DNA of 64,000 bases from Taiwanofungus camphoratus (Eukaryota > Basidiomycota > Agaricomycetes > Polyporales > Taiwanofungaceae): assembly GCA_003999685.1 (NCBI GenBank), contig CP021220.1, positions 1,984,001-2,048,000 of the forward strand, given 5' to 3'. The notes below the pieces were generated by a model. That model was not told the DNA's origin. It was given only the letters and a program-made list of their open reading frames with translations, and searched no databases. Of this stretch, positions 46,778 to 58,277 are shown in pieces (position 1 is the first letter of the stretch; each line of letters begins with the position of its first letter). A program made the translations under genes and the position numbers.

Positions 46778-49700
46778 TCATCGTAAGTTCTTGCGCTGCT
46801 TATATGCGTTCAGCAGCTCGTCCGCAGTACCGGCTAAGTTCTCTTCCGGTTCCCATGAGTCATCGGCGGATGAGTAACCTTTCCACCTGACTCGATATTC
46901 TCGGCGATTCCTTCGGCGATTCTCACGATGTCCAACCAGAGCTTCGACTTCGTAGTTATCTTCACCGCTGATAAGCTCCGGTGGTGGTTCCGTGTAGTTG
47001 GGACCATGGGTGTCCGTCTCGGTATATGGTAAAAGAAGTGCAGCGTGGAAAACGGGGTGCACCCGCCAGGTCGCCGGGAGTTTCAGCTTGTAAGACACCG
47101 GTCCTAGAACGTCCGTGATTTCAAAGGGTCCCTCGCGCTTGGGAGCCAATTTCCTCGTCGGGTATGGCAGCTTTAGATTCCGTGAGTCTAGCCATACCTT
47201 TTGTCCTTTGCGGAAACCCGTTCCGTTGGGTTTCACGCGTCTTGCTAACACCGCCTGTGCTAGCTCCATTGCTGAGTGTGCGTCTTCCCGAATCTTCTGC
47301 AAGTTCCGCAGTCGATAAGCAGCGCCCGGTGTGTCCGATCCGGGGTGTACGACGGGAATTCCTCGAGGTTCATAGCCCATCATGACCTTGAAGGGTGACG
47401 CCTTAATTGTTGAATGCTCACGCGAGTTGTGAGCGAATTGTGCTGAACCCAGCAGCGACGACCAATTGTCCGGGTTGTTGCTCGTGAAACATCGCAGGTA
47501 GATCTCCAGTTCCTGGTTGACTCGTTCCGTCTCTCCGTCCGTTTGAGGGTGGAACGCTGTGCTCATAGCTGACTTGACTCCGGTCATACGGCAGAGCTCC
47601 TGGAATACCTTTGATGCGAACTGTGGTCCCCGATCGCTAATGATCTTGTCCGGAAGACCAAACCACTTGTACACCTCACGATATAATGCCTCGGCTGTTC
47701 CTGATGCGTCAATCGTTTTGTTGCATGGAATGAAAACTACCCCCTTCGTAAGGTCGTGGTCCACAACGACCAGAATTGAATCGTAGCCCTCCGAAGTCGG
47801 TAAGTCCGTAATGAAATCGCAGCAGAATGTACTGAACGGGGTGGCGTGCTGCGCGGATTTGATCGGGAGTAGGGCTGGTCGGGTGGGGTGCGTATTAACC
47901 TTCATTTGCTGGCAGGTGCCGCAACCTTTGACGTATCGCGTGACGAAGTCAGCCATTCCAGGCCACCAGTAATCTCGTCGAATAGACGAGAGGGTCTTTT
48001 GAATTCCAGGGTGGCCGGCGGAGAGGAGGTCGTGATAATTCGAGACCGTGTGTCGTCGTAGATCCTCATCTAGGGGAATATACACCCGATTATCGTAGAG
48101 GAGGTCTCCGTCTCGAATTGTCCAGTGGTCATTTGAGCCGTTTCGTGCATTGCGCATCCCTTCCGTATACACCGAGTCATTTACACATGCTTCTGCGATG
48201 GAAGCCCTTAGACTTGTGTCGATTGCTGCTGCCCATACCTTGTCTGGTAGAACGGTTACATCTTGGTTGTCTGATGAACCGTCGTCGTGGTCAGGGCGTC
48301 GGGAGAGCGCGTCGCTTTGCACCATTTGCGTGCCCGGGACATGAATTAACCTGTAATCGAATTCGGACAAGCGAAGAGCCCATCGTGCTTGTCTTCGATT
48401 CAGATTCCGTGCCGTTTTCCAGTACGTCAGGTTCTTGTGGTCGCTATAGATCGTGACTGGGTACGGGCTTCCGATGAGAAGGTGACTCCATTCGTTGAGG
48501 CCTCTCATGACGCCCATGAGTTCCCGGTCATAGACGTCGTAGTTTCGTTCCGCTGGTGTCATACTCTGGGAAATATAACCACACGGATGCCAATCGCCGT
48601 TGTCGTCCTTTTGCCTGAGGACGGCGCCCGTGGCGAACTTTGATGCATCTGTTTCCAATGCGAACGGCTTCTCCGGGTCAGGCATCTGTAGAACCGGTTG
48701 TTCCAGGAAAGCTTTCTTCAGTGCCTCGAAAGCTTCCTGTTGTTCATCGTCCCAATGCCATTTGACGTCCTTTCGCGTAAGCGAGACCAAAGGCTGGGCC
48801 AGATGCGAGAAGCTGTGTATGAACCGACGGTAGAAGTTCCCGAATCCAACGAACGATCTAACCTCCCTGAGGTTCTTAGGTATCGGCCAGTCCCTGATGC
48901 CGGCTACCTTGATTGGGTCCATGGCGAGTTGTCCGGGTCTGATGATCATGCCTAGGAATTCAACTTCTTGCACGTCGAATTTGCACTTTTCCGGTTTGAG
49001 ATACAGGTCGGTATCTCGAAGTCGCTCGATAACTCGCCGTGTTCGCTTTTTGTGCTCCTCGGGGTCCGTTGAATAGATAAGGATGTCGTCCATATAGATT
49101 GCCAACCATCCTTCCTTGAGCATGTCCGCGAAGACCGTGTTCATCATTCGTTGGAACGTCGCCGGTGAGTTGCACATCCCGAAGAACATTACCAGGGGTT
49201 CGTAGAACGAGGGAGGTCCTTCCCCTGCTGCTGGAATGCCGAAAGCTGCCTTCCATTCGTCACCTTCCTTGATGCGAAGGTTGTTGTATCCTTGACGAAG
49301 GTCCATCTTTGTGAAGATCGTGGCGTTATTGAGGCGTTCCAGAAGTTCCGTTACGAGGGGAAGAGGGTATCTGTCCTTGATCGTTCCCTCGTTGAGTTCT
49401 CTATAGTCCTGGCACGGTCGATAGCCGCCGTCCTTCTTATCCACGAAGAAGAACGGACTGGCGAGTGGCGATTTGGACGGTCGGATGTATCCTTTCTCTA
49501 TATTCTCTTCGAGGAACGTGTCTAGTTCCGTTCGTTGATCTCGGTTGAGAGAATACGTCGACTGCTTGAAGTCCTTAAAATCCGGCTTGAGATTTATCTC
49601 GTGGTCGAACTCCGAATGTCGAGGAAGTCTCGCGGCTCTGGTTTTGTCGAACACTGGGAGGAGATCGTGGAGGTACTCAGGGACGAGTTCCGTGACCGGT

Positions 49701-50662
49701 TTCTCCTCTTTCTTGGCGTGTTCCTTGATAGCGAGTTCCGTAGACGTGGTGAGTCGGCCGATGTCGTGCTTGACCTGCCAGATAAGACCGTTTTCGAGAC
49801 GACGATAGGGTCCGTCGAGAGGGTATTTTTCCTCCGTAAGAGGTGCGTCTCGATACGCTGGATACGAGTCTCGTCCATATGTCGTGATCCGATCGTCTCC
49901 CTCGATGAACGCTATGACTAGTTCATCGTCGTCGATCGTTTCCATCGCCTGATCCAAAGTGATACCGTTGACCGATTCTTCTACCAGGGGTGCGACGGGG
50001 ATGTCGCGGCGTGCCGTCTGCCTAGACATGTCTGTCGTTGGCAAGACAGGAGACATGGTGTCGATCACCTCGAAGTCTCCTTCGTCTTCTACCTCCTCAA
50101 TGGTGGGCTGCCATTGTTCTTTGAGGCGTTTCTCTCGTTCGGCAAGGAACGCCGCTACTTGTGGACAAGGGGGGGCTGACCAGTCTACCTCATAATCTAG
50201 TACGGGATCCAGGGCTTCTTCCTGTTCTCGTTCCGCTAGTTTCTTCAGCTCCAGTCGCGCTACTCGTTGCGCAATGATCCCCTTCTTCCACTCTCGAGAT
50301 TCCTGTAGAGTCATGCGGTGCTTCAGTTCCACACGACCCCCCTTCCAGTCGATACTGGGGTTCTCGAGTTTGAGCCATGTATGCCCGAAGATGACGTCTT
50401 CGTTCCCTATACTGGCCACGTATGCTTTGACAAACCGGGGCTCATTCCCGATTTTGTACGATAGCAAGGCTCGTCTGTTAATGAGCGCTTGTTTGTTGGC
50501 AGTGCCGTCCACGTTGAACACCGGTATCGGGCGTGGTAGCGCCTCAGTCCGTAACTTGTGTTCCTTAACAAATCGTGGATGCACGAATATTCCCGATGCG
50601 CCACTGTCGATGAAGGCGCGGGCTTCGACGGCTTTTCGTCCCACAGTAATCGGAATGTGCAA
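46778..50662 (-). CDS. A2 pol polyprotein with chromodomain
   Basis: A 1294-codon open frame. In order: aspartic protease (FIDSGASGIF), reverse transcriptase (FTKMDLRQGYNNLRI, active site YMDDILIYS), RNase H (LETDASKFATGAVL, YDRELMGVMRGL), integrase with HHCC finger (HPGIQKT ... CGTCQQMK) and DDE core (TAFHPQTDGETERVNQELE), then a C-terminal chromodomain (YRVRWKGYSSADDSWEPEENL). The chromodomain places it among chromoviruses, which tend to insert near modified histones. Looks whole. Confidence 0.93.
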   Translation of the reverse strand: MHIPITVGRKAVEARAFIDSGASGIFVHPRFVKEHKLRTEALPRPIPVFNVDGTANKQALINRRALLSYKIGNEPRFVKAYVASIGNEDVIFGHTWLKLENPSIDWKGGRVELKHRMTLQESREWKKGIIAQRVARLELKKLAEREQEEALDPVLDYEVDWSAPPCPQVAAFLAEREKRLKEQWQPTIEEVEDEGDFEVIDTMSPVLPTTDMSRQTARRDIPVAPLVEESVNGITLDQAMETIDDDELVIAFIEGDDRITTYGRDSYPAYRDAPLTEEKYPLDGPYRRLENGLIWQVKHDIGRLTTSTELAIKEHAKKEEKPVTELVPEYLHDLLPVFDKTRAARLPRHSEFDHEINLKPDFKDFKQSTYSLNRDQRTELDTFLEENIEKGYIRPSKSPLASPFFFVDKKDGGYRPCQDYRELNEGTIKDRYPLPLVTELLERLNNATIFTKMDLRQGYNNLRIKEGDEWKAAFGIPAAGEGPPSFYEPLVMFFGMCNSPATFQRMMNTVFADMLKEGWLAIYMDDILIYSTDPEEHKKRTRRVIERLRDTDLYLKPEKCKFDVQEVEFLGMIIRPGQLAMDPIKVAGIRDWPIPKNLREVRSFVGFGNFYRRFIHSFSHLAQPLVSLTRKDVKWHWDDEQQEAFEALKKAFLEQPVLQMPDPEKPFALETDASKFATGAVLRQKDDNGDWHPCGYISQSMTPAERNYDVYDRELMGVMRGLNEWSHLLIGSPYPVTIYSDHKNLTYWKTARNLNRRQARWALRLSEFDYRLIHVPGTQMVQSDALSRRPDHDDGSSDNQDVTVLPDKVWAAAIDTSLRASIAEACVNDSVYTEGMRNARNGSNDHWTIRDGDLLYDNRVYIPLDEDLRRHTVSNYHDLLSAGHPGIQKTLSSIRRDYWWPGMADFVTRYVKGCGTCQQMKVNTHPTRPALLPIKSAQHATPFSTFCCDFITDLPTSEGYDSILVVVDHDLTKGVVFIPCNKTIDASGTAEALYREVYKWFGLPDKIISDRGPQFASKVFQELCRMTGVKSAMSTAFHPQTDGETERVNQELEIYLRCFTSNNPDNWSSLLGSAQFAHNSREHSTIKASPFKVMMGYEPRGIPVVHPGSDTPGAAYRLRNLQKIREDAHSAMELAQAVLARRVKPNGTGFRKGQKVWLDSRNLKLPYPTRKLAPKREGPFEITDVLGPVSYKLKLPATWRVHPVFHAALLLPYTETDTHGPNYTEPPPELISGEDNYEVEALVGHRENRRRNRREYRVRWKGYSSADDSWEPEENLAGTADELLNAYKQRKNLR

Positions 50663-50745
50663 AGCTCTGTCATTCCTGACTACAAGTACAACACGGGACA
50701 GTGAAATGGATACGGGCAGTGGTTGCGTCGGCTCACCCTGCCCCT

Positions 50746-52068
50746 TTAAAAATCCTCCGTTCCTAACTCCTCGAACATCGCCCTTTTCTCATCCGATGAG
50801 AGCGTCTTGATGTACGAGCGGAAATCCATGGGGGATCGCACCTCGGGTTCCTTCGAGGTATTCCTTTGGCCAGCTTTGGCCGTCTTCTTCGGACACTTGC
50901 GCACCGCGTGCCCTCCCTTGTGGCAGTAGAAACATAGACGATTATCCATGTGGTACTTCCTTTCTTTCTCGCTGAGGTTGCATCCGTCCTCCCACTTCTT
51001 GGTAAACGGTGTGGGACGCGAGGTAGTGAGTGCGTCCACCTCCATGGGCTCGCCATAGTCAACGTCGTTGGTGGCGGAGAGGGTCTGGTCGATCCCTCTG
51101 TAGACGGCGTCGAGATGGAGAACATCGGCGTACCATTTCTCCATGGAGTTGGGTCGCTCTGTATTGGTGCGGCCTGCAAGTGTCGTGTAGATCTGGCGGT
51201 CCAGACCTTTGATGAAGATCGCCCTCAACGTGGGGTAATCGTTCTCGGTGCGTTGGCCTTGGAGGCTCGTGAAAGCGTCCTTTAACTTGGCCTTCTCTGC
51301 CAGGAGTCGGAACCTCTCCACGTACATCTTCGTACTGACCCTGGTCTTCTTGTTTAGTTGTTTGGCCGGCAACTCCATTAGCACTTGATGAGCCCTCTGG
51401 ACTCCTTCGTGCTCGGGGAACGCGAGTCGCAAGCTCGCCTTAAATACGTCCCAGCTAGCGTAGGGAGCATGCCCTCCCGCGGCCCGTTCGTAGAACGTAT
51501 CGCGCCAGATACGTGCATCCTGCCCTCCTTTCATGAGAGCGACCGTGTAAGCGATCTTTGCGTCATCGCTTAACCTTTGGTTGTTGGTGGCAGTGAGGTA
51601 ATGCTCCACCCGCTGGAGGAAACGCTCCAGATCTTCTCCTTGCCCGGTGAACGGATCCGGTGCAGGAATGTCGAGCTTAAGGGGTCGACTCCCCTGTTGC
51701 TGTTGCGCCGAGAGGTGCGCTATGAGCGCCTCGAGCTCCGCCCTGGTCATTGTTGCGATAGTAGCCATCGTGGTGGGAGTGGTAGGTGTTACAGGGGTGG
51801 AAGGAAGTGATGGGGACGTGGGAGTGGTCGGGGTGGCTATCAACGGTGTCGATGGTATCGACGCGGGAAAGAAACCAGCTGGGTCTCTTCCGTCTGGCGG
51901 AGGGTTACGTCTGAAATAGGAGGCTAATTTCTCCTGTGCTCGGCGATCCGAAATTGTCCCTGCCCACGCAAGTGGAGAGTTCGGGTAGATCGGGTCGAGG
52001 TTCTGATCAACGAAAGTCCAACGAAGACGATCGTACAGAAGCGGCGCGTCGTTTACTTGAGTCGGCAA
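50746..52068 (-). CDS. A2 gag
   Basis: About 440 codons. Capsid-like core (PFTGQGEDLERFLQRVEHYL, GGQDARIWRDTFYERAAGG, AFPEHEGVQRAHQ) and one C-terminal CCHC knuckle (CFYCHKGGHAVRKC). Closely similar to the gag parts of A1 and B. The region around the first codons has no obvious ATG, so the exact start is unclear. Confidence 0.88.
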   Translation of the reverse strand: MPTQVNDAPLLYDRLRWTFVDQNLDPIYPNSPLAWAGTISDRRAQEKLASYFRRNPPPDGRDPAGFFPASIPSTPLIATPTTPTSPSLPSTPVTPTTPTTMATIATMTRAELEALIAHLSAQQQQGSRPLKLDIPAPDPFTGQGEDLERFLQRVEHYLTATNNQRLSDDAKIAYTVALMKGGQDARIWRDTFYERAAGGHAPYASWDVFKASLRLAFPEHEGVQRAHQVLMELPAKQLNKKTRVSTKMYVERFRLLAEKAKLKDAFTSLQGQRTENDYPTLRAIFIKGLDRQIYTTLAGRTNTERPNSMEKWYADVLHLDAVYRGIDQTLSATNDVDYGEPMEVDALTTSRPTPFTKKWEDGCNLSEKERKYHMDNRLCFYCHKGGHAVRKCPKKTAKAGQRNTSKEPEVRSPMDFRSYIKTLSSDEKRAMFEELGTEDF

Positions 52069-52169
52069 TCCCCAAGCGGCGGGGTCGATTGTCTCGATGG
52101 TAGACGTGATGCCTACTGGTTAGCCCTACTAGATAAGACTAGGGGCGACTTAACGTAAGTTCGATCTTT

Positions 52170-52723
52170 TGATACAAACTGGTATCAACGACCGGAAAGC
52201 CTCGAACGTGAGGACCTGGCTACGAGAGATAGTAGTGAGGCTTTATGGACACTGCGTATGTCCTCCTGGGCGAAGTCGATAGAGTCGAGCGAGTACTCAG
52301 GTACGAAGCGAGAGGTCGCAAGATACGAGTATAAGATTGCTAGTGGTGACTAGCTACTTGGTAACCAGATCGAACTTAAGGTCCGACCTACAAAGTACAG
52401 GGCCTTATATACGTATTCTACTCTGCGCACGGACCATGGCACGTGGTCTAGGAATCAGCATGAGTAAGCGTAAGTAAGGCGATATGAGTCATCGGGCCGT
52501 ATTAGCAATCAGTAAGCGTAAGACGGAATGTGTAAGCGGGGCCCGATATGAGTCATAGTCCATGAGTAACCGGGGCCCGTCCGGGGCCCGTACCATAAGC
52601 AGCGATGAGTCAAGATGCTGCGCAAAGAAACTGGGCCTACCCGAGGCCCCTCCTAGAAGCGAAAGGTCACAGGACCGATCCGAGGTCCGACCGATAAGAC
52701 ATGCGATGAAAGAAATTGTATCA
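52170..52723 (-). repeat. 5' LTR of element A2
   Basis: 554 bp. Carries ATGAGTCAT (complement of ATGACTCAT) at 52484-52492 and 52548-52556. Segment 52367-52378 is complementary to the primer-site region 52156-52167 just inside the LTR. Confidence 0.93.
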
Positions 52724-52874
52724 TCCTCTCGCTCATATCTGAGTGATACTCGCTCGAGTCTACGGACTTCACGACACTCGGTCTATATCGACCATAAGAC
52801 CTCGCCACCTACTATTGTGGTCAGGCCCTCACGTGTGAGGCAACATCTAGGATCCAAGATACCAATTTGTATCA
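52724..52874 (+). repeat. 5' LTR of element B, right part
   Basis: Continues the B LTR after A2, beginning with the second TCCTC target copy and ending GTATCA at 52874. Next to it, 52877-52888 is the candidate self-priming site. Confidence 0.9.
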
Positions 52875-53021
52875 AAAGATCAGACTTACGCTAAGCCGCC
52901 CCTAGTATCATCTAGCGGGCATACATCCACTACTACGTCTTACCTCAGGACCGTCGATCCTGAATATTGGGGGTTACCTTCACAGGGAGAGGAACCACTT
53001 CTCTACAACATCGAACAACGA

Positions 53022-54353
53022 GTGTTCGTAGACGCGAACCGGAATCCAATCTATCCGAGTTCACCGCTTACCTGGGTTAGAACAACATCCAGACGATCGA
53101 TCCAACAAGCGCAGGCCAATCTCGCTGTCTACTTCCAGCGAAACCCTGTCAACGAAGGGAAGGACATCTCCATCCTATTCACAGGAGGATCACAGGAATC
53201 CACACCCGTTGAACCAACCACCGAGGACCCGTTCACCCCCTCTATCTCCCGAAACCCCACTCCCACCCCATCCTCTTCCACATCCACTTCTATAATATCC
53301 GCACCCACACCTCGACGAGTTACAATGGCCACAATTGGGAACATGACCCAGCAGCAGCTGGAGACACTCATCGCTCGCCTCAGCACCCAGCAGCAGGGAG
53401 CTCGAGCCCTCAAGCTCGACATTCCTGCACCAGACCCATTCACGGGACAAGGAGAAGACCTGGACCGATTCGTCCAGCGGGTGGAACATTATTTCACCGC
53501 CATAAACAACACCAATCTCAGCGATGACGCAAAGATCGCATTCGCGGTCGCTCTCATGAAGGGAGGGCAAGACGCACGCATATGGCGTGACACGTTCTAT
53601 GAACGAGCAGCAGAGGGCCAGGCGCCCTACAGGACATGGGACATATTCAAGGCATCCTTGAAATTGGCATTCCCAGAACATGAAGGAGTACAGCGAGCGC
53701 ACCAGGTGCTCATGGAACTACCAGCCAAACAGCTGAACAAGAAAACGAGGGCCACTACTAAAATGTATGTGGAAAGATTCCGACTTTTGGCCGAAAAGGC
53801 GAAATTGAAGGACGCGACCATCGATGCAAACGGGAACCGCACCGAAAACGACTACCCTACCCTTAGGGCGATATTCATCAAGGGACTAGATCGCCAGATC
53901 TACGCCACACTAGCTGGAAGGGCCACATCCGAAAGGCCGGATACCATGGAAAAATGGTACAGGGACGTCCTATCCTTGGACGCAATCTATAGGGGGATCG
54001 ATCAAATCTCCAACATCACCACTACGGTCGACTATGGCGAACCCATGGACGTGGACGCCGTCGTCACCCGTCCCACCCGCACTTCTCTATCTTCCTCTAA
54101 CAGAAAGCAATGGACGGATGGCTGCTCCTTGAACGAAAGTGAAAGGAAATACCACCGTGACAACAACCTATGCTTCTATTGCCATAATAGGGGACATTCG
54201 GCACGAGACTGTCGCAAGAAGGCGGCAGCAAGGATGAAGGACACGCCCAAGACGCAAGACATGTGTCCCACGAACTATCGCTCTTACATCAAAAGCCTAT
54301 CTGCCGATGAGAAAAGAGAGGTCATGGAAGAATTGGCTGCGGAGGATTTTTAA
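53022..54353 (+). CDS. Element B gag
   Basis: 443 codons, similar throughout to A-family gag: TLIARLSTQQQGARALKLD, then PDPFTGQGEDLDRFVQRVEH, AFPEHEGVQRAHQVLMELP, and a CCHC knuckle CFYCHNRGHSARDC. Pol follows 14 bp after the stop in another frame. Homology to A-type gag continues upstream of 53022, so the true start may lie earlier. Confidence 0.88.
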   Translation: MFVDANRNPIYPSSPLTWVRTTSRRSIQQAQANLAVYFQRNPVNEGKDISILFTGGSQESTPVEPTTEDPFTPSISRNPTPTPSSSTSTSIISAPTPRRVTMATIGNMTQQQLETLIARLSTQQQGARALKLDIPAPDPFTGQGEDLDRFVQRVEHYFTAINNTNLSDDAKIAFAVALMKGGQDARIWRDTFYERAAEGQAPYRTWDIFKASLKLAFPEHEGVQRAHQVLMELPAKQLNKKTRATTKMYVERFRLLAEKAKLKDATIDANGNRTENDYPTLRAIFIKGLDRQIYATLAGRATSERPDTMEKWYRDVLSLDAIYRGIDQISNITTTVDYGEPMDVDAVVTRPTRTSLSSSNRKQWTDGCSLNESERKYHRDNNLCFYCHNRGHSARDCRKKAAARMKDTPKTQDMCPTNYRSYIKSLSADEKREVMEELAAEDF

Positions 54354-54367
54354 AGGGGCAGGGTGAG

Positions 54368-57300
54368 TTGACGCAACCACTGCCCATCTCAGTTTCACTA
54401 TCCCGCGTTGTATTAGTAGTTCGGAATGAAAGAGCCTTACACATTCCGATTACTGTGGGACGAAAAGACGTCGAAGCACGCGCCTTCATTGATAGCGGCG
54501 CCTCTGGGATATTCATACATCCCAGATTTGTCAAGGAACACAACATCCACACTGAGGCTCTACCTCGCCCAATGCCCGTGTTCAATGTGGACGGAACGGC
54601 TAACAAGCAAGCCACCATCACAAAAAGGGCCCTTCTTTCATACAAAATAGAAGGAGAACCCCGATTCGTCAAGGCCTATGTAGCCAGCATAGGAAACGAA
54701 GATATTATCTTCGGGCATACCTGGCTAAAATTGGAAAACCCGGACATCGATTGGAAGACGGGACGGGTGGAGCTTAAACACCGCATGACTCTGGAAGAAT
54801 CTAGGGAATGGAAGAAAAACCTATTGGAAACCAGAGCTAAACGACTGGAGATCAAGAGATTAACAGCAGAATCTCTCTCAGAAGAAATCATCAAGGCTCG
54901 CCAACCCACAGTCGAAGAAGTAGAGGACGAAGGAGATGGGGAAGTCGTAGACACCATGTCCCCAGTCCTGCCAACGGAAGAAACCCCACGTCAAACGACA
55001 CCCCGAGACTTGCTAGTCTCCACCCCGGAAGAAAACTCGGTAAATGGAATCACACTCGAACAGGCCATGGAAACGATCGACGACGATGAGCTGGTCATAG
55101 CATTCGTTGAAGGAGATGATCGAATCACAACGTATGGGCGGGACTCACATCCAGCATATCGAGACGCCCCGCTCTCGGAAAAGGCATACCCCCTCGATGG
55201 AACGTATCGTCGCCTCGAAAATGGTCTAATCTGGCAGGTCAAACATGACATCGGTCGTCTTACCACGTCTACGGAACTCGCTATCAAGGAACACGCAAAG
55301 AAAGAGGAGAAACCCGTCAGGGAACTTGTACCTGAATACCTTCACGATCTCCTACCCGTATTCGACAAGCAAGCAGCGGCCCGACTCCCTAAGCATACAG
55401 AACATGACCACGAGATCAACTTAAAGGAAGATTTCAAGGAATTCAAGCAGTCCACTTATTCGCTCAACCGAGAGGAACGAGAGGAGCTGGATAAGTTCCT
55501 GGAAGAAAACCTTCAAAAAGGGTACATTCGTCCGTCGAAATCACCATTGGCTAGCCCATTCTTCTTCGTAGAAAAGAAGGATGGGGGATATCGACCTTGT
55601 CAGGATTATCGAGAACTCAACGAAGGAACTATCAAGGATCGTTATCCACTCCCTCTCATATCGGAACTCCTGGAACGGCTGAACAAGGCGACCATCTTCA
55701 CCAAGATGGATCTCAGGCAAGGGTACAACAATATACGGATCCGAGAAGGAGACGAATGGAAGGCGGCTTTCGGTGTTCCAGCAGCTGGGGAAGGACCTCC
55801 CTCGTTCTACGAACCCCTGGTAATGTTCTTCGGGATGTGCAACTCACCAGCAACCTTCCAACGTATGATGAACACAGTCTTCGCTGACATGCTCAAGGAG
55901 GGATGGTTAGCAATCTACATGGACGACATCCTTATCTACTCGACAGACCCTGAGGAGCATAAAAAACGGACACGGCGAGTTATCGAAAGGCTCCGGGATA
56001 CCGACCTGTATCTCAAACCGGAAAAATGCAAATTCGACGTGCAAGAAGTCAAATTCTTGGGGATGATCATTAGACCCGGACAACTCGCCATGGACCCGGT
56101 CAAGGTGGCCGGCATCAAAGACTGGCCGATACCTAAGAACCTCAGAGAGGTTCGGTCGTTCATCGGGTTTGGAAACTTTTACTGTCGGTTTATACATAGA
56201 TTCTCGCATCTGGCCCAACCCCTGATCTCGCTTACGCGAAAAGACGTCAAATGGCATTGGGACGACGAACAACAGGAGGCATTCGAAACACTTAAGAAAG
56301 CTTTCCTGGAACAACCGGTCCTATTGATGCCTGATCTGGAGAAACCGTTCGCGATGGAAACCGATGCATCGAAATTTGCCACCGGCGCTGTCCTCAGGCA
56401 AAAAGACGATAATGGAGATTGGCACCCATGCGGTTATATCTCCCAGAGCATGACACCGGCGGAACGAAATTACGATGTTTACGATCGGGAACTTATGGCG
56501 GTCATGAGAGGGCTCAATGAATGGAGCCACCTCCTCATCGGTAGCCCGTATCCAGTCATGATTTACAGCGATCACAAGAATCTGACATACTGGAAGACGG
56601 CACGGAATCTAAATCGAAGACAGGCACGATGGGCTTTACGCCTATCCGAATTCGATTACAGGTTGGTTCATGTACCCGGCACACAAATGGTGCAAAGTGA
56701 CGCGCTCTCCCGACGCCCAGACCACGACGATGGTTCATCCGACAACCAGGATGTGACCGTCCTACCAGACAAAGTGTGGGCTGCAGCAATCGACACAAGT
56801 CTCAGGGCTTCCATCAGAGAAGCGAGCGTAAATGACTCGATGTACACAGAAGGATTACACCATGCACAAAACGGCTCAGACAACCACTGGACAATTCGGA
56901 ACGGAGACCTCCTCTACGATAATCGGGTATATATCCCCCTGAACGAGGATCTACGGCGACAAACGGTCTCGAATTACCACGATCTTCCCTCCGCCGGTCA
57001 CCCTGGAATTCAAAAGACCGTCTCGTCTATTCGATGAGACTACTGGTGGCCTGGAATGGCTGACTTTGTCACACGATACGTCAAAGGATGTGGCACTTGC
57101 CAGCAAATGAAAGTTAACACACACCCAACCCGACCGGCCCTACTCCCGATCAAATCCGCGCAGCACGCCACTCCGTTCAGTACATTCTGCTGCGATTTCA
57201 TTACAGATTTGCCGATTTCAGAGGGGTACGATTCGATTTTGGTCGTCGTGGACCACGACCTTACGAAGGGGGTAATTTTCATTCCATGCAACAAGACAAT

Positions 57301-58234
57301 TGACGCATCAGGAACAGCCGAGACATTATATCGCGAAGTATACAAGTGGTTTGGTCTTCCGGACAAAATCATTAGCGATCGAGGACCACAATTCGCGTCA
57401 AAGGTATTCCAGGAACTCTGCCGCATGACCGGAGTCAAGTCGGCTATGAGCACGGCGTTCCACCCCCAAACAGATGGGGAGACGGAACGAGTCAACCAGG
57501 AACTGGAGATTTACCTGCGATGCTTTACGAGCAACAACCCAGACAAATGGTCTTCCCTACTCAGCGCAGCACAATTCGCTCACAACTCAAGGGAACATAC
57601 GACAATCAAGGCGTCGCCGTTTAAAGTCATGATGGGTTTCGAACCGCGAGGAATTCCTGTAGTACACAAGGGGTCGGACACACCCGGCGCAGCTTACCGG
57701 CTAAAGAACCTCCAGAAAATAAGGGAACAAGCACATGCGGCGATGGAGCTAGCTCAGGCTGTTCTGGCAAAACGGATCAAGCCACGAGGGAAAGGTTTTC
57801 GTAAAGGACAACAAGTATGGCTCGACTCTCGGAACCTAAAGCTGCCATACCCCTCCAGGAAGTTAGCACCCAAAAGAGAGGGACCCTTCGAAATCGTCGA
57901 AGTCCTAGGCCCGGTTTCTTACAAGCTGAAACTCCCGGAGACATGGCGAGTACACCCCGTTTTCCACGCTGCCCTTCTATCGCCATACACAGAAACGGAG
58001 ATCCATGGCCAGAACTACACGAGGCCACCTCCGGAACTTATCGAAGGCGAAGACAACTACGAAGTCGAAGCCATCATCGGACATCGGGAGAACTTACGAA
58101 AGAATTGCCGCGAGTACAGGATCAGGTGGAAAGGATATTCTTCGGCAGATGACTCATGGGAACCGGAAGCAAACTTAACCGGTACTGCGGAGGAACTTCT
58201 GGAAGCATATAAGGAGAGGAAGAACTTGAGCTAA
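54368..58234 (+). pseudogene. Element B pol region (broken, about one break)
   Basis: Protease (DSGASGIFIHP), RT (YMDDILIYS), RNase H (METDASKFATGAVLRQ), integrase and C-terminal chromodomain (YRIRWKGYSSADDSWEPEANL) are all recognisable in the family order. Very similar to A2 pol. Treated as a fossil with about one break. Confidence 0.88.
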
Positions 58235-58277
58235 GACCAGTTCACCTCCTCCAAACGAACTACCATCCACACGCAAC

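Larger units (their letters stand above)
45655..52723 (-). mobile_element. Element A2: Ty3/gypsy chromovirus, looks whole, innermost
   Basis: Family A LTR retrotransposon, about 7.07 kb, minus strand, inserted in the 5' LTR of B. 5' LTR 52170-52723, gag 52068-50746, pol 50662-46778, small third ORF 46741-46487, 3' LTR 46208-45655. The two 554-bp LTRs differ at about two positions by eye. A TCCTC duplication flanks it (45650-45654 and 52724-52728). Gag and pol lie in different frames, as is usual for Ty3/gypsy elements. It is the youngest by nesting. Confidence 0.94.

Noticed and set aside
47115-50810. Several plus-strand frames opposite A2 pol (for example 49535-49921 and 50274-50810)
   Set aside because: Antisense shadows of the pol frame with arginine/serine bias and no homology of their own.
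52724-52874. Solo LTR fragment next to A2
   Set aside because: With 45310-45654 it forms one complete B LTR split by A2, shown by the TCCTC duplication and equal 491-bp length.
57990-58234. Chromodomain as a host chromatin protein
   Set aside because: It is the C-terminal part of the element B pol region, matching A2.
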